Source: Clostridia bacterium (lineage in GTDB: Bacteria; Bacillota; Clostridia; Christensenellales; Pumilibacteraceae). Taken from it: a stretch of 5,989 bases of DNA. Below the pieces are notes generated by a model. The model saw only the letters and a list, made by a program, of their open reading frames with translations. It ran no database searches and was not told the origin of the DNA. Shown here in pieces: positions 1-5,434 of the stretch. The stretch is taken from the NCBI GenBank assembly GCA_017452405.1, contig JAFTMM010000136.1, positions 1 through 5,989 on the forward strand. Direction: 5' to 3'. How positions within the stretch are numbered: the stretch's first letter is position 1; each line of letters begins with the position of its first letter. The position numbers and the translations under genes were made by a program.

Positions 1-1
1 C

Positions 2-496
2 AGTGGCGTGGGTACTATAAACAAGTCGGATATGATGCTCGCCGAAGTAACGAATGCAATGGTAATCGGCTTCAACGTAAAGCCCGACGCAGAAGCGAGA
101 ATTATCGCGGAGCATAGCAAAATTCGCGTGGGCAGTTATAGCGTTATTTATGATGCGCTTGACGCTGTTGAGGCGGCTATGTCCGGTATGACCGAGCCTA
201 AATATCAAGAAGTTTATATCGGTAGAGCTCAGGTTAGAAATATATTCAAAATTTCTAGCGTTGGTGTCGTTGCAGGTTCGTACGTTCTTGACGGTAAAGT
301 TCAGCGTGGCGCAAAAGTTGTCGTTAAGCGCAGAGGCGAGACCGTATACGAGGGCGTAATGAGTGGACTTAAACGCTTCAAAGACGACGCAAAGGAAGTT
401 TCTGCAGGCTATGAATGCGGTATTTCTATCGACGGTTACAGCGACTTCGTTCTTGATGATGAAATCGAAGCATATATCACGGAAAGGATTAAATGA
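2..496 (+). CDS. infB: Translation initiation factor IF-2, C-terminal part (5' end outside window)
   Basis: IF-2 is the GTPase that places initiator fMet-tRNA on the 30S subunit and promotes 50S joining. Only the last 165 codons are present; the frame is open to the left edge (first full codon at 2), so this is a partial gene and the in-frame GTG at 8 is not a start. The first ~55 residues fit the end of domain C1 (SGVGTINKSD, then IGFNVKPD). A linker helix follows, then the C2 beta-barrel that binds fMet-tRNA, beginning near AQVRNIF. C2 hallmarks are visible: GLKRFKDD, YECGI and a final acidic DDEIEAY strand. One oddity is AGSYV where IF-2 usually has AGCYV, so the usual Cys is Ser (codon 278-280). 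The TGA stop overlaps the rbfA ATG as ATGA. The assignment is essentially certain; the G domain lies outside the window. Confidence 0.97.
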   Translation, partial: SGVGTINKSDMMLAEVTNAMVIGFNVKPDAEARIIAEHSKIRVGSYSVIYDALDAVEAAMSGMTEPKYQEVYIGRAQVRNIFKISSVGVVAGSYVLDGKVQRGAKVVVKRRGETVYEGVMSGLKRFKDDAKEVSAGYECGISIDGYSDFVLDDEIEAYITERIK

Positions 497-843
497 GTTA
501 TAAAACAGACAGAACAGCAAGCGAATTGCAAAAATGTATTTCGCTGATATTGCAAAATAAGTTGCGAAACCCGGACGTATCACCGCTTACGACGATAACA
601 GAAGTAACGGTATCTAAGGATTTGAAATATGCAACTGTTTACGTGAGCGCAATTCTCGAAAGTGAAAAAACCGTAAAGGCGCTTAATGCTTCGGCGGGAT
701 TTATTCGTCACGAACTTTCGGTGGCGCTTCGTAATATGCGTACAGTACCCAACCTCGTATTCAAAACCGATTCGTCGGTAGAGTATGGAAGGAAGATCGA
801 TTCCATTTTAAGGGGGCTTTCTAATAGTGAATCCGATTCTTGA
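493..843 (+). CDS. rbfA: 30S ribosome-binding factor RbfA
   Basis: RbfA is a small KH-fold protein that binds immature 30S subunits and assists 16S rRNA 5'-end maturation, classically in cold adaptation. The 116-residue product matches the usual length (about 117 in Bacillus). Family features seen: an N-terminal helix starting KTDRTASELQK, the strand KDLKYATVYVS (about 42-52), a central helix with GFIRHELS, and the conserved end RTVPNLVFKTDSSVEYG (about 83-99) followed by the helix RKIDSILRGL. The ATG at 493 sits in an ATGA overlap with the infB stop, with AAGGA at 484-488 as Shine-Dalgarno, so translational coupling to infB is likely. Its own 3' end overlaps nrnA by 17 nt. The infB-rbfA pairing is the standard bacterial arrangement and supports the call. 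Confidence 0.96.
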   Translation: MSYKTDRTASELQKCISLILQNKLRNPDVSPLTTITEVTVSKDLKYATVYVSAILESEKTVKALNASAGFIRHELSVALRNMRTVPNLVFKTDSSVEYGRKIDSILRGLSNSESDS

Positions 844-1771
844 AGCGATTAAAAAAGCAGACAGTATCCTCATTGTAGGGCACGTAAGACCCGATGGCGA
901 TTGCCTTGGGTCTGCTTTTGCATTAAGAGAATACTGCATTATGCAGGGAAAAGTCGTGGACGTAGGTAGTCCTTCTCCACTTCCCGAGGCGTATTCTTTC
1001 GTTAAGCATTCGGAGGTTTTTAACCGAATTACGCGTAGAAAATACGATCTCTTTATAGCCGTTGATTGTGGAGCATTGGACCGCATAGGACGCTTCGAAG
1101 GATTTTATAATTCGGCAAAAGAAACGGTGTGGATTGACCATCACCGAGGACACAACGGCTTTGGAAAATATAATATCGTGGATTCGGAAGCGTCTAGCGC
1201 CTGCGAACTCGTCTTCGATCTTCTTGAATGCGAAAAAGTTATAAATAAAAAGATAGCTACTTATCTCTATATGGGACTGTCCAGCGATACCGGTCATTTT
1301 ATGCACAACAATACCACTCCCAAAGTGCTGTTGACTGCGTATAAACTTGCGCTTTACGGCGCTGACACCTATGGACTTGCAACCGAGCTTTATAGAAGTC
1401 GTAGTAAGCAAAAAACCGAACTCATTGCAAAATGTATTAACGCTATGCGTTTTTATAACGACGATAAAGTCAGCTTGATTTGTATCACGAGAGAAATTCT
1501 TGCAGAAGTAGGACTTGAAAGCAACGACACCGAGGGCATTATCGATTATGCAATAGCCGTTAAAGGCGTTGAAATAGGCGTAAGTATCTGTGAGGAAAAG
1601 TCAAACGAGTATAAAGTTAGTTTTCGCTCCAGGACTCGCAACGTCGGTGATATTGCTTCTATTTTTGGCGGTGGCGGACACATGTACGCAGCAGGTTGTC
1701 GCATATTTGGAAAAAAAGAAGACGTTATCGATAAGATACTGAAAGCCATTAGGGATACGGAGGCAGAATGA
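827..1771 (+). CDS. nrnA: DHH/DHHA1 phosphoesterase, NrnA-type nanoRNase / pAp phosphatase
   Basis: Members of this family degrade 2-5 nt RNA fragments to mononucleotides and often convert 3'-phosphoadenosine 5'-phosphate to AMP; they are cytoplasmic Mn-dependent enzymes. The 314-residue protein has the complete DHH set: HVRPDGDCLGS (H19, D23, D25), VDCG (D80), the DHH triad 104-106 in WIDHHRGHN, and GLSSDTGHF (D154). A C-terminal DHHA1 domain has the substrate-binding glycine loop GGGGH at 281-285. All expected metal ligands are present, so it should be active. The start is GTG, chosen because AGGGGG at 811-816 lies 10 nt upstream and because the next downstream ATG would remove the first metal motif. 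The gene overlaps rbfA by 17 nt and truB by ATGA. Its place between rbfA and truB is common in Bacillota. Exact substrate preference (nanoRNA, pAp, or a dinucleotide such as pApA) cannot be read from sequence. Confidence 0.93.
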   Translation: MNPILEAIKKADSILIVGHVRPDGDCLGSAFALREYCIMQGKVVDVGSPSPLPEAYSFVKHSEVFNRITRRKYDLFIAVDCGALDRIGRFEGFYNSAKETVWIDHHRGHNGFGKYNIVDSEASSACELVFDLLECEKVINKKIATYLYMGLSSDTGHFMHNNTTPKVLLTAYKLALYGADTYGLATELYRSRSKQKTELIAKCINAMRFYNDDKVSLICITREILAEVGLESNDTEGIIDYAIAVKGVEIGVSICEEKSNEYKVSFRSRTRNVGDIASIFGGGGHMYAAGCRIFGKKEDVIDKILKAIRDTEAE

Positions 1772-2616
1772 GCGGAGTACTTAACGTATATAAGCCTCCT
1801 GGAATCTCATCCGCTTACGTTGTGGGAAAAGTTAAGCGAATTTTAAACACGCGCGCTGTAGGTCATATGGGTACGCTTGATCCTATGGGTGAGGGTGTAC
1901 TTTTAATGGGCGTTGGAAAGGGTACGCGTTTGTTTGATTATTATCTTTCCAAAAGCAAGACTTACGAAGCGTCGTTTAAATTTGGAATTATGACGGACAC
2001 AATTGACGCTACGGGTACGGACACGTCAAGAACGGAGAATATACCGACCGAAGAAGAAATCGAAGCCGTGCTTCCTTCTCTCCTCGGAGAATGTGACCAA
2101 ATTCCACCCCTTTATAGCGCAAAGTCAGTCGGGGGCGTTAGAGCTTATAAGTTGGCGCGCGCAGGTCAAACTGTGGAGTTAAAGCCGGCAAGGGTTACCA
2201 TAAACTCAATAGAGAAGATAGAAAAAATAGGTGAGAATGAGTATATGTTCCGCATAGACTGCTCGTCCGGAACGTATATCCGAAGCATATGCCGTGATCT
2301 TGCCGAAAAACTTGGTTCACTCGCAATAATGACTTCTATCAAGCGCACACGTTGCGGAAACTTTTTTGTAGATAAATCGGTTGAATTGGAAAAACTCTCC
2401 GAGGCGGACGTAACTCCGCTCGAAGAAGCCTTACTTGCTTTACCGAGATATGATGCGGACGACGCATATTATAAAAAAGTTATCAACGGCGTTCCGCTCG
2501 AAGTAGTCGACGCGCCTGCCGGTAGGTTTACGCTCTACTGTAAAAACGAATTGATAGGAATAGCGGAAAACAGCGAGAGGGGAATAAGAATAAAAACGTA
2601 TCTGAAAGAGGGTTGA
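1768..2616 (+). CDS. truB: tRNA pseudouridine(55) synthase TruB
   Basis: TruB isomerises U55 in the T-loop of most tRNAs to pseudouridine. Seen in the 282-residue product: N-terminal LNVYKPPGISS, the catalytic motif GHMGTLDPMGEGVL with nucleophile Asp38, Tyr66 in KTYEASFKFG (the position of the stacking Tyr), PPLYSAKSVGGVRAYKLAR, and CSSGTYIRSICRDL (165-178) with Arg172 at the position of the Arg that pairs with the catalytic Asp. The C-terminal tail is short, ending RGIRIKTYL, so it has a reduced PUA-like region compared with the ~310-residue E. coli and Bacillus enzymes. Met34 stands where many TruB proteins have Thr (GHTG), a position that I believe varies. The ATG is in an ATGA overlap with the nrnA stop, with GGAGG at 1759-1763 four bases upstream. 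It is followed by ribF after 2 nt, the usual truB-ribF pair. Confidence 0.96.
   Translation: MSGVLNVYKPPGISSAYVVGKVKRILNTRAVGHMGTLDPMGEGVLLMGVGKGTRLFDYYLSKSKTYEASFKFGIMTDTIDATGTDTSRTENIPTEEEIEAVLPSLLGECDQIPPLYSAKSVGGVRAYKLARAGQTVELKPARVTINSIEKIEKIGENEYMFRIDCSSGTYIRSICRDLAEKLGSLAIMTSIKRTRCGNFFVDKSVELEKLSEADVTPLEEALLALPRYDADDAYYKKVINGVPLEVVDAPAGRFTLYCKNELIGIAENSERGIRIKTYLKEG
2607..2612 (+). promoter_or_regulatory. Ribosome binding site deciding the ribF start
   Basis: AGAGGG lies 6 nt before the ATG at 2619. The alternative in-frame TTG at 2613 would abut this site with no spacer, so ATG 2619 is the better start. Confidence 0.7.
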
Positions 2617-2618
2617 TT

Positions 2619-3500
2619 ATGCTTACTACTGTTGAATTTGAAAAACCGTATGATGGCGCGTTGTCTTTAGCGCTTGGTTTTTTTGACGGCGTACACCTCG
2701 GTCATAGAACTCTTTTTGAGAAAATTCACGAGTTTTGCAAGTCAAGTGGAACTATTCCTGCAGTATCTACTTTTTCGGATATGGCTACGCGCAAGCAGAT
2801 AATTTACAGCTACCGTGACCGCAAGCGTATGTTTGAGGAACTAGGCTTGCAGGTATGTATAGCTCTTAATTTCAATAAAATCAAGCACCTGAGTGGTAAC
2901 GAGTTTTTTTACGTACTCGTACATACTTATAATATCAAACATATAGTTTGTGGAGAAGATTATACCTTTGGTTGCGATCATTGTGACGTAGAAACTTTGC
3001 GTGAGCTTTGTAATGAGTATGGTATTACGTTTGTCGTTATGCCTATGCTTGTTTATAAGGGAGTTTGCGTGAGTAGTACGAACATTCGCGCGCTTCTTAG
3101 AGCAGGCGACGTAGATCTTGCAAAGAAACTTCTCAAAGTACCCTATCACGTCAGTGGTGAAGTAGTAAGTGGCGACGGCAGAGGACGTAATATTGGTATC
3201 CCCACAGCAAATATCGATCTTCCGCGTGGAGGTATGGAAATCAAACACGGAGTTTACGGCACGTATACGGAGTTGGACGGAAAACTCTATCGGTCCGTAA
3301 CTAATTACGGACCGCGCCCGACTTTTCTTCAAAGTAAGTTCGCTATTGAAACTAACATTCTTGGAGAAAACTTTGATAGTTTGCGTGGGAAAATAATAAC
3401 CGTATACTTCCACCGCTTTATTCGCGGTGTTAGTAAATACTTGAGCGAAAAACTGCTTATTGCGACTATTAAAAAAGATCAGCAGTGGGAGGACTTATGA
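2619..3500 (+). CDS. ribF: Bifunctional riboflavin kinase / FMN adenylyltransferase RibF
   Basis: This enzyme phosphorylates riboflavin to FMN and adenylates FMN to FAD. The 293-residue product has both modules. The N-terminal nucleotidyltransferase domain (about 1-175) carries LGFFDGVHLGHR with HxGH at 26-29, CGEDYTFG, and the SSTNIR form of the ISSTxxR motif at 152-157. The C-terminal flavokinase domain (about 176-293) carries GRNIGIPTANI (PTAN at 195-198, binding Mg-ATP), GVYGTY, NYGPRPTF and Glu244 as the expected catalytic base. Length is close to the usual ~310. The loop after CGEDYTFG reads CDHCD instead of the more common basic, glycine-rich version, but the nucleotidyltransferase signatures are intact. 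Start ATG 2619 is preferred to TTG 2613 on Shine-Dalgarno spacing. It lies 2 nt after truB and overlaps the next gene by ATGA. In many Clostridia the next gene would be rpsO; here it is not. Confidence 0.95.
   Translation: MLTTVEFEKPYDGALSLALGFFDGVHLGHRTLFEKIHEFCKSSGTIPAVSTFSDMATRKQIIYSYRDRKRMFEELGLQVCIALNFNKIKHLSGNEFFYVLVHTYNIKHIVCGEDYTFGCDHCDVETLRELCNEYGITFVVMPMLVYKGVCVSSTNIRALLRAGDVDLAKKLLKVPYHVSGEVVSGDGRGRNIGIPTANIDLPRGGMEIKHGVYGTYTELDGKLYRSVTNYGPRPTFLQSKFAIETNILGENFDSLRGKIITVYFHRFIRGVSKYLSEKLLIATIKKDQQWEDL
3487..3492 (+). promoter_or_regulatory. Ribosome binding site deciding the TIM-barrel gene start
   Basis: GGGAGG lies 4 nt before ATG 3497, which overlaps the ribF stop as ATGA. An in-frame GTG at 3485 would overlap this site and is therefore unlikely to be used. 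Confidence 0.75.
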
Positions 3501-4363
3501 TAAAGATAGGACCTAGCGGAAACTCAGCGTCTTTCTATGAGGAAGGACATACGCGCACTAAAGAAGCTGCTTTATGGGTTGCGGAAAGAGGTTTGAACGC
3601 TTTTGAATATTCTTTCGGGCGTGGAGTGAATATTAAACCGGAATCGGCGCAAGAAATCGCCGAAGAATTTAAAAAGAACGGTGTAGAAATCAGTTCGCAC
3701 GCTCCCTATTACACTAATTTTGCAAATCCTGACGAGGAAATGATTCAAAAGTCTTTTGGTTATATCCGCCAAACGGTTATTGCAGAACATTATTTCGGCG
3801 GAATGAGAAGCGTGTTTCATCCCGCTTCATGTGGAAAAGTAACGAGAGCGGAAGCCGTTGCAGTCGCTAAGCGAAATATAGCAAGACTTGCCGAAGAGCT
3901 TTCTGACCTTGATTTTGACTTCATTCTTTGTCCCGAAACTATGGGAAAAATGAATCAGATAGGGACGGTAGAGGAAGTAGTAGAGTTCTGTAAACTTGAC
4001 CATAGATTTTATCCTTGCTTTGACTTTGGGCACATAAACAGTTATACGCGCGGAGGTATAAAGGGTTATGACGATTATAAGCGCATAATTGATTATACCG
4101 CCGATCATCTTGGTGACTTGAAAACTAAAAATATGCACGTACATTTTTCCAAGATAATGTACGGCGATAAGGGCGAACTTAAACATTTGACTTTTGCGGA
4201 CGTAAAATACGGTCCGGAATTTGAAGGGTTTGCAAGATTAATAGAGGAATATAAATTAACTCCGTTTATCGTCTGTGAATCGGACGGTACTCAAGCGGAG
4301 GACGCAAGGGTGATGCTTGATTGCCTGAATGCGATTAAGGGATGCTATGGAAAAATTATTTGA
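3497..4363 (+). CDS. Endonuclease IV-like TIM-barrel protein (AP endonuclease family 2 / sugar isomerase superfamily)
   Basis: The 288-residue protein has the layout of the xylose isomerase-like TIM-barrel superfamily and is closest to endonuclease IV (Nfo, COG0648 type), which cuts DNA 5' of abasic sites using three zinc ions. Candidate metal ligands fall near the E. coli Nfo positions: His68 (SSHAPYYTNFANP), His108 (VFHPAS), Glu147 (LCPETMGK), Asp176 and His179 (CFDFGHINSY), His214 (MHVHFSK), His230 (GELKHLTF) and Glu261 (VCESDG). The Nfo DRH pair is not clearly kept: the residue two before His230 is Leu, with Glu227 one further back, and the Nfo NDSK stretch reads HFSK. It may therefore be an archaeal-type endonuclease IV or a related phosphodiesterase/isomerase rather than a standard Nfo. 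No signal peptide is seen. It overlaps ribF by 4 nt and the next gene by 17 nt, so it belongs to the operon. The fold is secure; the substrate is not. Confidence 0.82.
   Translation: MIKIGPSGNSASFYEEGHTRTKEAALWVAERGLNAFEYSFGRGVNIKPESAQEIAEEFKKNGVEISSHAPYYTNFANPDEEMIQKSFGYIRQTVIAEHYFGGMRSVFHPASCGKVTRAEAVAVAKRNIARLAEELSDLDFDFILCPETMGKMNQIGTVEEVVEFCKLDHRFYPCFDFGHINSYTRGGIKGYDDYKRIIDYTADHLGDLKTKNMHVHFSKIMYGDKGELKHLTFADVKYGPEFEGFARLIEEYKLTPFIVCESDGTQAEDARVMLDCLNAIKGCYGKII
4337..4342 (+). promoter_or_regulatory. Ribosome binding site deciding the pepP start
   Basis: AAGGGA lies 4 nt before ATG 4347. The earlier in-frame ATG at 4329 has no purine-rich site upstream, so 4347 is the better start. Confidence 0.65.
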
Positions 4364-5387
4364 AAAAACGGAAGCAATTGTCGTAACGGGTGAAAGCAAC
4401 AGATACTATTTGACGCGTTTTAAGTGTTCCTTCGGCGTTGTCGTATTGTTACCGCAATCAAAAATACTTTTCACAGATTTTCGCTATGCCGTCGCTGCTA
4501 AGAAAAGTATTAAAGATGCAGAAGTAAGAATAACCGATAAAGAAAATCTTTATTCTAACGTCGTTGCGCTTCTCAATGAAAGAAAAGTAAAAGTAGTCGG
4601 TTATGAGGATGAAGTGATGAGCGTAGCCTCGTTCAAAGCGTTTAAAAAGGCCTTTGCGGACTTCGACTTAAAGCCGATTGGTAACGCTTTGGAAACGCTT
4701 CGTTCCGTAAAAACCGAAGAAGAAATCGAGTTTATAAAGCAAGCTCAAAGCATAACGGAAACCGTTCTTGACAAAGTGCTTTCTCAGCTTAAAGTGGGAG
4801 CTACGGAAAAAGAAATAAATGCAGAGCTTACTTACCAATTTATATTGCAAGGCGCAGACGGACTTGCTTTTGATAATATCGTTGCTTTTGGAGAAAATTC
4901 TGCGGATTGTCATCATATACCCGGCGACAGAAAACTCGAAAGAGGCGATATAGTTCTCTTTGATATAGGCGCAAAATGGGGTGGATATTGCTCGGACATG
5001 ACGAGAACTTTCTGCTATGGCGAGCCGAGTCAAAAAATTGCTGACCTTCATTCTATGGTGCTTTCCGCACAGGAATACGTGCTTAAACACGTAAAGGCAG
5101 GTATGACGGGCAGAGAAGTGGACGGAATGGCGCGAGAATTCTTTAAAGCAAACGGCTATGACAAAGAATTTGGTCACTCACTCGGTCACGGAGTCGGCGT
5201 TGATATTCACGAACTGCCCACTCTTTCGTCAAAAAACGAAGAACCTCTTGCCGAAAATGCTGTCGTTACCATTGAACCAGGTTTATATATCGAGGGATTC
5301 GGTGGCGTAAGAATAGAAGATATGGTAGTAATTAAAAAAGACGGTATAGAGAACTTGACAAATTATACCAAATCGCTTATAATATAA
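4347..5387 (+). CDS. pepP: Xaa-Pro aminopeptidase, M24B family (aminopeptidase P)
   Basis: This dinuclear-metal peptidase removes N-terminal residues preceding proline; PepQ-type prolidases, which cleave X-Pro dipeptides, share the fold. The 346-residue product has an N-terminal creatinase-like domain (about 1-120, beginning with TGESNRYYLTRF) and a C-terminal pita-bread catalytic domain that starts after LRSVKTEEEIEFIKQA. All five metal ligands are visible: Asp206 (LFDIGAKWGGYCSD), Asp217, His281 (SLGHGVGVDIHE), Glu310 (TIEPGLYIE) and Glu324 (GVRIEDM); His288 is the second active-site His. There is no signal peptide, so it is cytoplasmic. It overlaps the preceding gene by 17 nt. The pepP-efp pair is common in Bacillota and supports the name over prolidase, although the two cannot be firmly separated by sequence alone. 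Its last codons carry the consensus promoter for efp. Confidence 0.92.
   Translation: MEKLFEKTEAIVVTGESNRYYLTRFKCSFGVVVLLPQSKILFTDFRYAVAAKKSIKDAEVRITDKENLYSNVVALLNERKVKVVGYEDEVMSVASFKAFKKAFADFDLKPIGNALETLRSVKTEEEIEFIKQAQSITETVLDKVLSQLKVGATEKEINAELTYQFILQGADGLAFDNIVAFGENSADCHHIPGDRKLERGDIVLFDIGAKWGGYCSDMTRTFCYGEPSQKIADLHSMVLSAQEYVLKHVKAGMTGREVDGMAREFFKANGYDKEFGHSLGHGVGVDIHELPTLSSKNEEPLAENAVVTIEPGLYIEGFGGVRIEDMVVIKKDGIENLTNYTKSLII
5355..5383 (+). promoter_or_regulatory. Consensus SigA (sigma-70) promoter for efp
   Basis: TTGACA at 5355-5360 and TATAAT at 5378-5383 are both perfect matches to the housekeeping consensus and are separated by the optimal 17 bp. There is no TGn extended -10. The predicted transcription start is about 5390, giving an efp leader of roughly 45 nt. 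The site is embedded in the pepP reading frame: its bases encode the final codons, and the pepP stop TAA (5385-5387) lies just after the -10 box. It should drive efp independently of the upstream operon. Confidence 0.82.
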
Positions 5388-5394
5388 CAAACAA

Positions 5395-5415
5395 TGTTTT
5401 AATTAAGCTAAAACA
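5395..5415 (+). repeat. 7-bp inverted repeat in the efp leader
   Basis: TGTTTTA (5395-5401) and TAAAACA (5409-5415) are perfect inverted copies around a 7-nt loop, ATTAAGC. They start about 5 nt after the predicted transcription start and end 6 nt before the efp Shine-Dalgarno. The stem is A/T-rich, with one C/G pair, and no T-run follows, so it does not look like an intrinsic terminator. It could be a weak 5' mRNA hairpin or a repressor operator, or it could be chance in A/T-rich sequence. Confidence 0.4.
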
Positions 5416-5421
5416 CTAACC

Positions 5422-5428
5422 AAAGGAG
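5422..5428 (+). promoter_or_regulatory. Strong ribosome binding site of efp
   Basis: AAAGGAG ends 6 nt before ATG 5435, near-ideal spacing. It fixes the efp start and fits strong expression. Confidence 0.85.
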
Positions 5429-5434
5429 CAATTT

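Noticed and set aside
1861..1905. Possible defect in the TruB catalytic motif (GHMG instead of GHTG)
   Set aside because: The catalytic Asp38 and the neighbouring Gly, His and Pro are intact, and the Thr position, as I recall, varies among bacterial TruB proteins, so loss of function is not supported.
2613..2615. TTG as the ribF start
   Set aside because: It directly abuts the AGAGGG site with no spacer; ATG 2619 has a proper 6-nt spacing and starts the protein in the usual place.
2841..3413. 190-codon open frame on the minus strand inside ribF
   Set aside because: It lies wholly within a confidently identified gene, shows no recognisable domain or upstream ribosome binding site, and has a composition typical of an antisense shadow.
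3485..3487. GTG as the start of the TIM-barrel gene
   Set aside because: It overlaps the GGGAGG site that serves ATG 3497, and the four extra residues match nothing in the family.
4329..4331. ATG as the pepP start
   Set aside because: There is no Shine-Dalgarno upstream and the overlap with the preceding gene would be longer; ATG 4347 has AAGGGA 4 nt upstream.
4768..4796. Second TTGACA hexamer inside pepP
   Set aside because: At 17-bp spacing the downstream hexamer is AAAGTG, not a -10 box, so it is not a credible promoter.
4668..5177. 169-codon minus-strand open frame inside pepP
   Set aside because: Same reasoning: antisense to conserved M24 sequence, with no family motif. The minus-strand frames at 808-1086, 923-1411, 1546-1749, 2166-2348, 3572-3820, 3827-4186 and 5408-5674 were dismissed likewise.
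5395..5415. Intrinsic terminator between pepP and efp
   Set aside because: The stem is A/T-rich and weak, no T-run follows, and it lies downstream of the efp promoter, where a terminator would block efp.
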